DNA of 64,000 bases from Bacillota bacterium. GTDB lineage: Bacteria; Bacillota; DTU025; MWDF01. The position numbers and the translations under genes are program-made. The notes under the pieces were generated by a model. That model made no database searches. It had not been told where the DNA came from and saw only the letters and a program-made list of their open reading frames with translations. Of this stretch, positions 1 to 7,465 are shown one piece after another. Where the stretch lies: positions 1 to 64,000 of the forward strand of contig JAKQNF010000012.1 in NCBI GenBank assembly GCA_029565935.1, written 5' to 3'. The number at the start of each line of letters is the position of its first letter. Positions within the stretch are counted from its first letter, which is position 1.

Positions 1-74
1 TGATAGTAATCCAGAAGCTGCTTCATGATAGCCTTCTTCTGTGGGTCTCGCTCTTTTCTGCTCTTCCTCGCCAT
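1..74 (-). CDS. IS256-type transposase, N-terminal fragment (continues outside window)
   Basis: An ATG at 74 on the minus strand follows a good ribosome binding site (GGAGGG, 9 bases upstream). It encodes MARKSRKERDPQKKAIMKQL and then LDYY before the window ends. A basic, Lys/Arg-rich start followed by a short amphipathic helix is typical of Mutator/IS256 transposases. The catalytic DDE residues lie outside the window. The start codon sits just downstream of a hairpin (81-114) that covers the ribosome binding site. Confidence 0.55.
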   Translation of the reverse strand, partial: MARKSRKERDPQKKAIMKQLLDYY

Positions 75-80
75 GTTAAA

Positions 81-114
81 AGCCCTCCTTTGAGAATTAT
101 CTCATCAGAGGGCT
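81..114 (-). promoter_or_regulatory. Hairpin sequestering the transposase ribosome binding site
   Basis: AGCCCTC and GAGGGCT form a perfect 7-bp inverted repeat separated by 20 bases. The 3' arm contains the GGAGGG ribosome binding site of the transposase. RNA read in from outside the element would fold and hide this site, a strategy known for IS10 and IS50. That it works here is inference. Confidence 0.4.
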
Positions 115-174
115 CTCATACACAAAATTCTACTTACTACCGCATATTATTGTCCTGATCCATTCGTTTCGGGT

Positions 175-1374
175 TCAGATCCTGCTCAATGCTTCTGTGA
201 AATCGGATACTATGTCCTGTTCCTGCTCTATGCCCACAGAGACCCTGACCAATCCGTCGGTTATGCCCAGCTTCAGTTTCTCGTCTTCGGACATGCTCCT
301 GTGCGAAGTCGAGGCGGGATGGCTGATCGTTGTCGCATAACTGCCAAGGCTCGGGACGAAAGCCGCCAGCGACAGGCTCCTTATCATCCCGTCCACCGCT
401 TCGCGTCCCCCGTCTAGCTCGAAGCTTAGCATGCCTCCGTAGCCTTCTTGCAGTAGCCTGGCCGCGGCGCAGGTCGGATTAGCGGCATCGAGGCCTGGGT
501 AATGCACGGCCGTCACCTTGTCCGAGCCCTTCAACGCCATCGCCAGGGCGAAGGCGTTGTCCGAATGCCTCTCCATCCTCACTCCCAGCGTCCTCACTCC
601 CCTAAGGGCCAGCCAAGCCTCGAACGGCGAGAGGACGGGTCCGAGAAGCGTCCTGGAATGTCTTATCGCCTCCAGCAGGCCTGGCGCGTCCACCTTATCG
701 CCGCCGACTGATACGGTCCCCGCCATGACGTCATCATGCCCGTTGATGTACTTGGTGCAGCTATGGATGACGATGTCCGCACCAAGCTCCAGGGGCCTCA
801 TCAGGACCGGTGTCGCGAACGTGTTGTCCACGGCGAGCAACGCCCCCGCTTCATGGGCGATGCTTGCCAGCGCAGGGATGTCGGCCACTTCCATAAGCGG
901 ATTCGATACGCTCTCACAGAAGAGTAATTTTACACCAGGTTCCATCGCGCCCTTGACGCCCTCGAGGTCGACGATGTCGACGAACCTCGCCCCTACCCCT
1001 CTTCTTGCGGAATCTTGCTCTATGAGCGTCTTGGTAGCGCCGTAGAGCACAGAAGCGGCCACGATGCGCTCACCATGCCCGAGCAGCGCATCCAGGACCA
1101 TGTTGGTCGCGGCCATGCCGGAGGATGCGGCCACCGTTCCGGTGGCTCCTTCGAGCGCGTCGATCGCCTCTTCGAAAGCCTCAACGCTCGGATTCGACAT
1201 CCTCGAGTATACATATCCTTTACTTCTGCCGGTCCACACATCCTCAGCCTGGTCGAGCGATCCGAACCTGAACACGGCCGATGCGTAGATTGGTGCCACC
1301 TCCGGCTCGCTCACCGATGGCCTGCGCGCGCTCCCAGCATGGGCCGCCATGCTCTTAGGATCCATATCCTTCAT
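175..1374 (-). CDS. Trans-sulfuration family PLP enzyme (methionine gamma-lyase/cystathionine lyase-like)
   Basis: This 399-residue protein belongs to the Cys/Met metabolism PLP-dependent family, which makes or breaks C-S bonds in cysteine, methionine and homocysteine metabolism in the cytosol. The PLP lysine is K208 in HSCTKYINGH. The ring-stacking and phosphate-binding segments are visible as YSRMSNPS (56-63), SSGMAA (84-89) and AVDN (181-184). Length is normal for the family. The start at 1374 follows GGAAGGGG. The gene lies alone, divergent from the nitroreductase and next to the IS end. Family members catalyse different reactions with very similar sequences, so gamma-lyase, cystathionine gamma-synthase, cystathionine lyase or O-acetylhomoserine sulfhydrylase cannot be separated here. 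Confidence 0.9.
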   Translation of the reverse strand: MKDMDPKSMAAHAGSARRPSVSEPEVAPIYASAVFRFGSLDQAEDVWTGRSKGYVYSRMSNPSVEAFEEAIDALEGATGTVAASSGMAATNMVLDALLGHGERIVAASVLYGATKTLIEQDSARRGVGARFVDIVDLEGVKGAMEPGVKLLFCESVSNPLMEVADIPALASIAHEAGALLAVDNTFATPVLMRPLELGADIVIHSCTKYINGHDDVMAGTVSVGGDKVDAPGLLEAIRHSRTLLGPVLSPFEAWLALRGVRTLGVRMERHSDNAFALAMALKGSDKVTAVHYPGLDAANPTCAAARLLQEGYGGMLSFELDGGREAVDGMIRSLSLAAFVPSLGSYATTISHPASTSHRSMSEDEKLKLGITDGLVRVSVGIEQEQDIVSDFTEALSRI

Positions 1375-1458
1375 GCCAAACGCCCCTTCCTAACCACTCG
1401 CCTTCCAACTCCTATTGTATATATCCATCGTGTATTATTGGAACAGGAGGCGATAGCT

Positions 1459-1995
1459 ATGGGATTATCGGAAGGAAATTATCGTAGTTCGGTGCTATTC
1501 AAGAGGCGCTCTATCAGGAAGTTCAAGTCTGGCAAACCCGCGGAATGGCAAGTAAGGGCCCTGCTGGAGGCCGCGATGTGCACACCGACCGCATGCAACG
1601 GCATGCCCTTCGAGCTTATACTGATCGAAGACCGTGAAGTGCTGGACAAGCTACAGAAAGTACTGCCGTTCTCCAGGCTAAGGACCGCCCCCATGGCCAT
1701 GGCTGTGATCTCCCATAAGGACTGGAAGTCAAAGCTGACCCCTTGCGGTTTGTTCATCCAGCAGGACCTAGCAGCCGTTAGCCTGCAGATATGCCTTGCC
1801 GCATGCGAGGTGGGCCTGGGGGCCTGCTGGTGCGGCGTGCATCCGGTAAAGGCGCTGGAGACGCCCGCCCGGAAGGTCCTCGGGATACCCGACGATGTCA
1901 TGATGCTGTCGATCATCCCGTTCGGGGTGCCCGACGAGGAAAAATCTCCCAATGAAAAATGGGCCCCGGAAAAGGTGCATCGGGACAGATATTGA
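1459..1995 (+). CDS. Nitroreductase family protein
   Basis: This 178-residue flavoprotein has the family start KRRSIRKFKSGKP (about 14-26), where RRSIR binds FMN phosphate. A late GVPDEEKSPNEKWAPEKVHR segment matches the usual C-terminal end. Members are NAD(P)H-dependent FMN oxidoreductases acting on nitroaromatics, quinones or flavins; the substrate here is unknown. The frame is open much further upstream, but the ATG at 1459 has AGGAGG at the right distance and starts exactly where family members do. Several Cys residues (CWCG, CLAAC) are unusual and might suit an anaerobe. The gene is transcribed alone, divergent from the PLP enzyme. Confidence 0.88.
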   Translation: MGLSEGNYRSSVLFKRRSIRKFKSGKPAEWQVRALLEAAMCTPTACNGMPFELILIEDREVLDKLQKVLPFSRLRTAPMAMAVISHKDWKSKLTPCGLFIQQDLAAVSLQICLAACEVGLGACWCGVHPVKALETPARKVLGIPDDVMMLSIIPFGVPDEEKSPNEKWAPEKVHRDRY

Positions 1996-2130
1996 TATAA
2001 CGGCCTGTAACGGGCCATATATCCATATGGCTATAAGCAAATATGAGCCGAACAACCTTTTTTACTGCGTGAAGGATTATCCCAAATGTAATAGAATAGA
2101 TTATTAGGTAAGTACAGCCCGGAGGTTTGA

Positions 2131-2829
2131 ATGGCGGACATGCTAATGGGAAGCGGCCTTGATAAGGAGACCGTTGTTAAGCTAGAATCGCTCATCAACA
2201 GGATGGGCGGCGTTCTGGCAGCCAAGGTCGTCACCGACGGCTCGGGCAGGCCCATCGAGGTTCACGTTCTTACCAACCTCGAAAGGTCACCCAAACAAGT
2301 GGCAAGGGACGTGCAGTCATGCGCGGCCTCTGCCTGCGGGGTGCAGCTCGATTATAGGATCATCAGTGTGGCCCAGGTGAGCGACGATACACTTGTAAGC
2401 ACTTCGATACGCCTTAAGATCAAGGGCTTCGGAGTGGCAATGGAGGACAATTCCATAATAGTAAGGGTCAGCCTCGCGAACAAGGGCGACGTATTCGAGG
2501 GAACCGCGACGGGCGTTTCGAAGTCGCAGGGTAAATATACGACGGCATCCCTTGCGTGCGTAAACAGCCTTCACAAGTTCTTAGGAGCGGACTACGTATT
2601 CTCCGTAGTCGACGTCCAGAAGACCCGGATTGCGGGCCTCGATGCATTCAACGTGGCCTTGAACAACGTCTATGACGACAGGCAGGCGATACTCACAGGG
2701 GTTGCCCTCGTACAAGACGACGAATACCTGGCCGTGATAAAAGCGACGCTGCATGCGGCCAACAGGGTCCTCGAGAAGATATGGCGCTGCAGACAACAGG
2801 GCAGCAAGGACATAGAAACCGATCTTTGA
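2131..2829 (+). CDS. Unknown protein with two alpha/beta repeats, next to HD-GYP cluster
   Basis: I do not recognise this 232-residue protein with certainty. It has no signal peptide or membrane segment, so it should be cytosolic. Residues 12-75 (ESLINRMGGVLAAKVVTD onward) and residues 85-232 look like two small mixed alpha/beta domains. The second has a pattern of glycine-rich strand, then a helix with alternating alanines (FEGTATG...ASLACVNSL and ILTGVALVQDDEYLAVI), suggestive of an internal repeat. The ATG follows GGAGGTTTGA. The small membrane peptide, HD-GYP protein and DUF5317-like protein follow on the same strand with short gaps, so a shared role, perhaps in signalling, is possible but inferred only from position. 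Confidence 0.75.
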   Translation: MADMLMGSGLDKETVVKLESLINRMGGVLAAKVVTDGSGRPIEVHVLTNLERSPKQVARDVQSCAASACGVQLDYRIISVAQVSDDTLVSTSIRLKIKGFGVAMEDNSIIVRVSLANKGDVFEGTATGVSKSQGKYTTASLACVNSLHKFLGADYVFSVVDVQKTRIAGLDAFNVALNNVYDDRQAILTGVALVQDDEYLAVIKATLHAANRVLEKIWRCRQQGSKDIETDL

Positions 2830-2913
2830 TAACCTGTAGAGGCCGGGCATAAGCGAAGCGAACAGCCCATCTCATAGCGAAGGATGGAGCATTGAGGAAG
2901 GGGCTGTTTTGTG

Positions 2914-3006
2914 ATGCGTAGACTGTTGGGAATCCTGGGCACCATCCTTGCATTCGTGCTCGTAGCAGGTGCTAACTGGAAGATCCTGCCTCCTCTGCCT
3001 AAATAA
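2914..3006 (+). CDS. Small hydrophobic peptide, 30 residues (AgrD-like in outline)
   Basis: An ATG at 2914 (GTG at 2911 is an alternative) follows GAGGAAGGGG and opens a 30-codon frame beginning MRRLLGILGTILAFVLVAGA and ending NWKILPPLPK. Its layout is a basic start, one 15-residue hydrophobic helix and a proline-rich tail. Cyclic-lactone autoinducer precursors (AgrD) have the same outline, but this peptide has no Cys or Ser for the ring, so the classical chemistry is impossible. It lies between the unknown protein and the HD-GYP gene. It may be a small membrane regulator; whether it is translated is unproven. Confidence 0.5.
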   Translation: MRRLLGILGTILAFVLVAGANWKILPPLPK

Positions 3007-3071
3007 TCGGCAAGAGGCATCCGCATTGAAACCAGCCCGGCCCTAGGGTTATCATTCAAGAGAGGTCATTC

Positions 3072-4394
3072 ATGAACTTAGTCAGGTTTACGGACAAGCA
3101 CTTCAGGTACATGGTGATCGGATGCGGTGCAGCTGCTTTGGTATATATCACGCTGACGCAACCGATCACCTTCAATTTCACGAATTTCCTGTTTCTCGTC
3201 CTGATGGCGACCCTTGCGGAATCCCAACCTGTTATCACCGACCAGGAGAAGACGATCTCGGTCGGTTTTGCCATCGACCTGTGCGCATTGCTGCTGTACG
3301 GTCCCCTCGCCGCCGCCTGGGTGGTCTTCCTTTCCAGCGTGTTCAGCGTGACCCACGTGAAGAGCTGGGGCTATCTGCACATGTTCAACACCCCGTTGGA
3401 TTATCTCCTCTTCAACGCTATGAACCTTACATTGTCGATAATCGCATGCGGTTTCGTATACCAGCGCATGGGAGGGCCCGTCCTGGCCTACCTTACGATG
3501 AACTCGACCGTCAGCATTACGGCGATACTGGGCATGCTGAGCCAGCACGTGTTCAGCATAATATTCGGCATCATGGCACATATCATGGTCAACACTTCCG
3601 TGATCTCGATACACATATCGATAGCCACTGACCAGAAAGCCCTGATGGCATGGGCCTACAGCTTCCTGTGGTCAATTTTCAATCTTCTTACGGTCGGCCT
3701 CATGGGCGTCATGATCGCAGCGCTCTATACCAGCTACGGTGCCTTAGTCGTCATATTGTTCATGATACCCCTGCTCATGGCGAGGAACTATTTCGTCCAG
3801 TACGTCAAGATGCGCGACATCTATTTGAACACGATCATGGCGCTGACATCCGCTATAGAAGCCAAGGACGTGTACACGAAGGGCCATTCGGAGAGGGTCC
3901 AGCGCTTCAGCCTCATGATCGCAAGGGAGCTGCACCTTTCGGGCTCCCAGCTCGAGATGCTGAGATATGCGGCGATACTCCATGACATAGGCAAGATAGG
4001 AATCAGCGAGAGCATCCTGAACAAACCGGCCAAGCTTGAGAAGAGCGAGTTCGAGAAGATCATGGAGCATCCTCTCATAGGCTCCAAGATCGTAGAGGAG
4101 ATCGACTTCCTCAGCAGGGCCTCAAAGATAATACGAAGCCATCATGAGTACTATGACGGATCCGGCTATCCTGACGGGCTCAAGGGTGAGGAGATCATGC
4201 TAGAATCCCAGATACTGGCCGTGGCCGACGCTTATGACGCCATGACGACGACAAGGCCGTACAGGGAGGCGTTCACCGAAAAGGGCGCATGGGACGAGCT
4301 GACGAATGGATCCGGCAAGCAGTTCTCCCCGGAGGTCGTTAAGGCCTTCAGGAGGGCAATAGATAAGAAACAGGAGATCAGCGATGCTTTTTGA
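3072..4394 (+). CDS. Membrane-anchored HD-GYP domain phosphodiesterase
   Basis: The first 250 or so residues of this 440-residue protein form about seven or eight membrane helices of a MASE-like sensor type. The C-terminal part is an HD-GYP domain. Metal and signature residues are visible in KGHSERVQRF (about 269), LHDIGKIGI (about 302), SHHEYYDGSGYP (about 355) and VADAYDAMTTTRPYR. HD-GYP proteins degrade cyclic di-GMP, so this is probably a membrane sensor that lowers c-di-GMP. The GYP part reads GSGYP, consistent with activity. RBS AGAGAGG precedes the ATG. Its end overlaps the start of the next gene by 11 bases, which implies co-translation. Confidence 0.92.
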   Translation: MNLVRFTDKHFRYMVIGCGAAALVYITLTQPITFNFTNFLFLVLMATLAESQPVITDQEKTISVGFAIDLCALLLYGPLAAAWVVFLSSVFSVTHVKSWGYLHMFNTPLDYLLFNAMNLTLSIIACGFVYQRMGGPVLAYLTMNSTVSITAILGMLSQHVFSIIFGIMAHIMVNTSVISIHISIATDQKALMAWAYSFLWSIFNLLTVGLMGVMIAALYTSYGALVVILFMIPLLMARNYFVQYVKMRDIYLNTIMALTSAIEAKDVYTKGHSERVQRFSLMIARELHLSGSQLEMLRYAAILHDIGKIGISESILNKPAKLEKSEFEKIMEHPLIGSKIVEEIDFLSRASKIIRSHHEYYDGSGYPDGLKGEEIMLESQILAVADAYDAMTTTRPYREAFTEKGAWDELTNGSGKQFSPEVVKAFRRAIDKKQEISDAF

Positions 4395-4992
4395 AGCCGT
4401 GCTCTTCGGCCTTGCGGCAGGCCTTATGCTCGGAGGGAGCCTGAAGTCCCTCGCCAAGGCATCATTCAGGTGCCTTCCTTTGATATTCCTCGCGGCGGCG
4501 ATAGACTTCGCCATGTCTACGAAGCTCGGCGTCATGGCAGCTGCGCTCGGAGGATGGGCCGTGATCACAGCTACCTTGCTCCAGACGCTTCTGCTCCTGG
4601 TTTTCGTGCTGGGTAACATGGACAAGCCGCCATTGTGGCTGATAGGGCTGGGAGGCATGATGAACTCGGCGGCGATACTCGCAAACTCCGGAATGATGCC
4701 GATAAGCCCCCAGATACTGGTGCTGGCCCCGGATTCTCAATATACGCTCACGCTGCTTGCCGGCAAGGTTGCGAACTACACCCTGGCCAGCCCTGCGACG
4801 AAGCTCCTGTTCCTGTCCGACATAATCCCGTACAGGGGCTTTACCTTCTATATGATAAGCGCCGGCGACATGGTGACGTCCGCCGGGCTCATAATCCTTA
4901 TCATTTCCCTTATGCAAGCCTATAGCCCCAAGCACACTTTCTACCCGAGCAAGGTGTTCGACACGCTGGACGATCCACCGTCCAGCGACTGA
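4384..4992 (+). CDS. DUF5317-like integral membrane protein
   Basis: The protein has 202 residues with about five hydrophobic helices and a short polar C-terminal tail. Features resembling the DUF5317 family are the GGMMNSAAILANSGMMPIS segment near residue 90 and the conserved FLSDIIPYRGF near residue 140. Function is unknown. In other Firmicutes such proteins often accompany HD or HD-GYP proteins, and here it overlaps the HD-GYP gene by 11 bases. A link to the sensor part of that phosphodiesterase is a reasonable guess. It converges with rarA, leaving one base between their ends. Confidence 0.7.
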   Translation: MLFEAVLFGLAAGLMLGGSLKSLAKASFRCLPLIFLAAAIDFAMSTKLGVMAAALGGWAVITATLLQTLLLLVFVLGNMDKPPLWLIGLGGMMNSAAILANSGMMPISPQILVLAPDSQYTLTLLAGKVANYTLASPATKLLFLSDIIPYRGFTFYMISAGDMVTSAGLIILIISLMQAYSPKHTFYPSKVFDTLDDPPSSD

Positions 4993-4993
4993 T

Positions 4994-6568
4994 CTACCTG
5001 GGCAGAAGACCGTCCGCTATTACTGCGAAACCCTCTGGGAGCTCCCCTGTAGGTTCTTCCGCATCGACCTCGTATGTGAGCGTTATGTCCCTAGCCCTCC
5101 CGCCCCTGAAGCCGTCCTTGACTGAAGCCGGCCTTATGTCTCCTTTCACAACGAGGCCCACGCTCAAAAGGAGCCTGTCAACCGCTTCCTTGACGCCCTC
5201 TCCGGTCCTTGCGTACGTCCAAGGCACTTCAGGCGCATCGGAACCGGGCCTTTTGTATGCGACGTATCCGCCGCCCAGATGCACCAATAGGTTTACGCGC
5301 ACCCTGACTGGTTCGTAACCTCCGGTCTCGGGGGGCTTGTAGTAAACAGAACCCAGGAATTCGTCGGGCATGTACTGCTGCTTCACCCACCCGCCGGGAG
5401 ATTCGTGCGGGTATTTGTACCCGATGCCCTTTCCCAGCTCTGCCGCACCTCTATAACCGCCCGACTGCAGATGCTGAGGCACCTGGCCGAGGGGCTTGTC
5501 CTTAAGGTCCTCCATCGCTTCGTCTATCGCCATGACAACAGCGTTGCTCTTGGGCGCGGTAGCGATGTGTATGGTGGCCTGAGCGAGCGTAATCCTCGCC
5601 TCAGGCATCCCCACGTGCTCCACCGCATACGCCGCTGCCGCCGCGACGCCCAATGCCGTAGGGTCGGCCATGCCTACGTCCTCCGAGGCATGGATCAGTA
5701 TGCGACGCGCTATGAACCTTGGGTCCTCGCCCGATTCGAGCATCCTGGCGAGATAATGCAAGGCGGCGTCAGGGTCGGAGCCTCTCATGCTCTTTATGAA
5801 GGCGGATATCACGTCATAGTGGATGTCGCCCTGCATGTCGTATTTCAGAAGGGTCCTTCCCAGTATATCCGATACGAGATCAATCCCTACTTTGGGCCCT
5901 TCGGCCGCTATCGAGGCCATCTCCAGCACGTTCAGCGCTATCCTGGCGTCGCCTCCGGCATGCTTCGCTATATATTCGAGCGCCTTAGGGTCGAACTCAA
6001 GGCCGCTTCCGCCCAGGCCCCTCTCCGAATCGCGAGTCGCCCTCTCAAGAAGGCTCAGGAGGGCTTCGTGTCCTATAGGTTTCAGCATGAATATCCTGGA
6101 ACGCGAGACGAGCGGTGCCACAATATCGAAGAACGGGTTCTCGGTAGTGGCGCCTATGAGCGTGATGGATCCGTCCTCCACGGCCGGCAGCAGGGCGTCT
6201 TGTTGCGATTTGTTGAAGCGGTGTATCTCATCGATGAAGACGACCGTCTTGGCCCCCTTCATAGCGAGGTCGTCCCTCGCCTCCCCGATGACCCTCCTTA
6301 TGTCGGCGACGCCGGAGTATACGGCGTTGAGCCTCACGAACCTGGAGCTCGTCATCTCTGCGACCACGTCGGCGATGGTGGTCTTCCCCGACCCAGGCGG
6401 GCCGTACAGCACGATCGAGCCGAGCCTGTCCGATTCTATGGCCCTCCTCAAGGGCCTTCCCCTGCCAAGCAGATGGTCCTGCCCCACTATCTCATCCAGG
6501 CTCCTAGGCCTCATCCTCGCCGCCAGCGGCATCGTTTCGATGCCCGCTTCGAAAAGCATCCGGGACAC
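4994..6568 (-). CDS. rarA: Replication-associated recombination protein A with C-terminal extension
   Basis: This AAA+ ATPase of the clamp-loader type (RarA/MgsA/YrvN) acts at stalled replication forks. Walker A GPPGSGKTT lies near residues 56-64, Walker B FIDEIHRF near 111-118 and sensor GATTENPFF near 139-147. The usual RarA ending, YMPDEFLGSVYYKP...GYE, falls near residue 418. About 104 further residues follow that ordinary family members lack, and they look like a degenerate Nudix fold (see findings). I choose the GTG at 6568 because GGAGGG lies 9 bases upstream; the frame is open to a TTG at 6595. A candidate 6S RNA precedes the gene on the same strand. Confidence 0.93.
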   Translation of the reverse strand: MSRMLFEAGIETMPLAARMRPRSLDEIVGQDHLLGRGRPLRRAIESDRLGSIVLYGPPGSGKTTIADVVAEMTSSRFVRLNAVYSGVADIRRVIGEARDDLAMKGAKTVVFIDEIHRFNKSQQDALLPAVEDGSITLIGATTENPFFDIVAPLVSRSRIFMLKPIGHEALLSLLERATRDSERGLGGSGLEFDPKALEYIAKHAGGDARIALNVLEMASIAAEGPKVGIDLVSDILGRTLLKYDMQGDIHYDVISAFIKSMRGSDPDAALHYLARMLESGEDPRFIARRILIHASEDVGMADPTALGVAAAAAYAVEHVGMPEARITLAQATIHIATAPKSNAVVMAIDEAMEDLKDKPLGQVPQHLQSGGYRGAAELGKGIGYKYPHESPGGWVKQQYMPDEFLGSVYYKPPETGGYEPVRVRVNLLVHLGGGYVAYKRPGSDAPEVPWTYARTGEGVKEAVDRLLLSVGLVVKGDIRPASVKDGFRGGRARDITLTYEVDAEEPTGELPEGFAVIADGLLPR

Positions 6569-6591
6569 TGCCACACTCCCTCCGGCATATA

Positions 6592-6779
6592 GCAAGACCC
6601 CGCGATGCCGTATTGCGATGCTTTTCTTCCCTGTCCCCGACAGGTGGATGTCCCACTTTCAGCTTTTCGGATCCGCGACTTGTGCGGCATGCGAGCCACT
6701 GATCGATGAGGGCTTCCGTTTCTTAGCTTGTAGGAAGAAAGTCCCGTTGCAATACGCACACAGCAGGGTCAATCTCGCG
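6592..6779 (-). ncRNA. ssrS: Candidate 6S RNA
   Basis: The gap before rarA can fold into a long, interrupted rod of the 6S type. On the minus strand GACCC (6766-6770) pairs with GGGTC (6596-6600), CGTATTGC (6749-6756) with GCAATACG (6609-6616), and CTTTCTTCC (6733-6741) with GGAAGAAAAG (6621-6630). A central open region follows, then an apical hairpin CCGC/GCGG. An outer GCGA/TTGC pairing may extend the closing stem. The size, about 175-190 nt, and the long closing stem with bubble fit 6S RNA, which binds housekeeping RNA polymerase. In several Firmicutes 6S genes lie close to rarA. The ends are approximate and no covariance test was possible. Confidence 0.55.
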
Positions 6780-6799
6780 ACACATATTCCGTTCGTCTA

Positions 6800-6827
6800 C
6801 CTATATTCTACACCTAAAGGGAATCAA
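6800..6827 (-). promoter_or_regulatory. Candidate promoter of the 6S RNA
   Basis: On the minus strand TTGATT (6822-6827) and TATAGG (6800-6805) are spaced by 16 bases, placing a start near 6793, just upstream of the folded region. The -10 is imperfect. Confidence 0.35.
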
Positions 6828-6892
6828 GCGGTAGAGCTAGGCCTTACAGCAAGGAGGCGATGGCACCTTAATCCTGCTTACAGGCCCTCGTC

Positions 6893-7465
6893 CTAGCCCT
6901 TCCTGGATCCGGGCTTGTACGGGAACGAGCCTTCCTTGCACAGCGGGCAGTTATCCGCCGACCAGGACAGGACCTCCATCTTTAGCACGCTGTAAAGAGG
7001 GTAGCCCAGGTCGGCCTTGCCGCCGCTCCTGTCGACCAGGCACGCAATCCCCACGACTTCACAACCTGCCGCCTTGGCCATGTCCGCCACTTCCTTGGCA
7101 GAACCTCCCGTCGTGACGACGTCCTCGCATACCAGGACCTTCTCCCCGGGATTCAAAGAAAAGCCCCTCCTCAAGGTCATCTTCCCCTCCTCGCGTTCGG
7201 CGAAGATCGCCCTTGCGCCCAAGGCCCTTCCCACCTCGTAAGCCAGCGTGATGCCTCCCATGGCGGGACCTATCGAGACATCGACCTTACCCTCGGTAAG
7301 CTTTGAGACTATCTCCTTGGCCAGCCTGGCGCACAGGTCGGGATGCTGTGTCACCAGCGCGCACTGCAGGTACTTGTCGCTGTGCCTGCCAGAAGTGAGC
7401 AGGAAATGCCCCTTCAGCATGGCCCCGTTGTCTTCGAAGGCCTTGATCACTTCCCTATCTTCCAT
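6893..7465 (-). CDS. pyrE: Orotate phosphoribosyltransferase
   Basis: PyrE transfers ribose phosphate from PRPP to orotate to make OMP, the fifth step of UMP synthesis. The PRPP-binding motif VLVCEDVVTTGGS lies near residues 109-121, and the flexible loop region FAEREEGKMTLRRGF lies before it. At 190 residues it has normal length for the type that ends in a small Cys-containing tail (CPLCKEG). It is the last gene of the pyr operon and overlaps pyrF by 11 bases. A candidate 6S RNA lies downstream on the same strand. Confidence 0.96.
   Translation of the reverse strand: MEDREVIKAFEDNGAMLKGHFLLTSGRHSDKYLQCALVTQHPDLCARLAKEIVSKLTEGKVDVSIGPAMGGITLAYEVGRALGARAIFAEREEGKMTLRRGFSLNPGEKVLVCEDVVTTGGSAKEVADMAKAAGCEVVGIACLVDRSGGKADLGYPLYSVLKMEVLSWSADNCPLCKEGSFPYKPGSRKG

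Larger units (their letters stand above)
1..141 (-). mobile_element. IS256-family insertion sequence, 5' end (cut by window edge)
   Basis: Reading the minus strand, the outer end GGTAGTAAGTAGAATTTTGT resembles the terminal repeats of IS256-family elements, whose ends carry an AATTTTGTGTA-like core. A short leader and a transposase start follow within 70 bases. Only the terminus and the first codons of the transposase lie in the window, so completeness, the other end and the target duplication cannot be judged. The outer boundary near base 141 is set by eye. Confidence 0.6.

Noticed and set aside
2914-3006. Classical AgrD cyclic-lactone autoinducer
   Set aside because: The outline fits, but the Cys or Ser needed for ring closure is missing and no AgrB-like protease with its catalytic residues is recognisable nearby; kept only as a small membrane peptide.
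6592-6892. tmRNA, RNase P RNA or SRP RNA in the gap before rarA
   Set aside because: No tRNA-like end, no RNase P core motifs and no SRP Alu/S-domain tetraloops are visible; the rod-like fold suits 6S RNA better.
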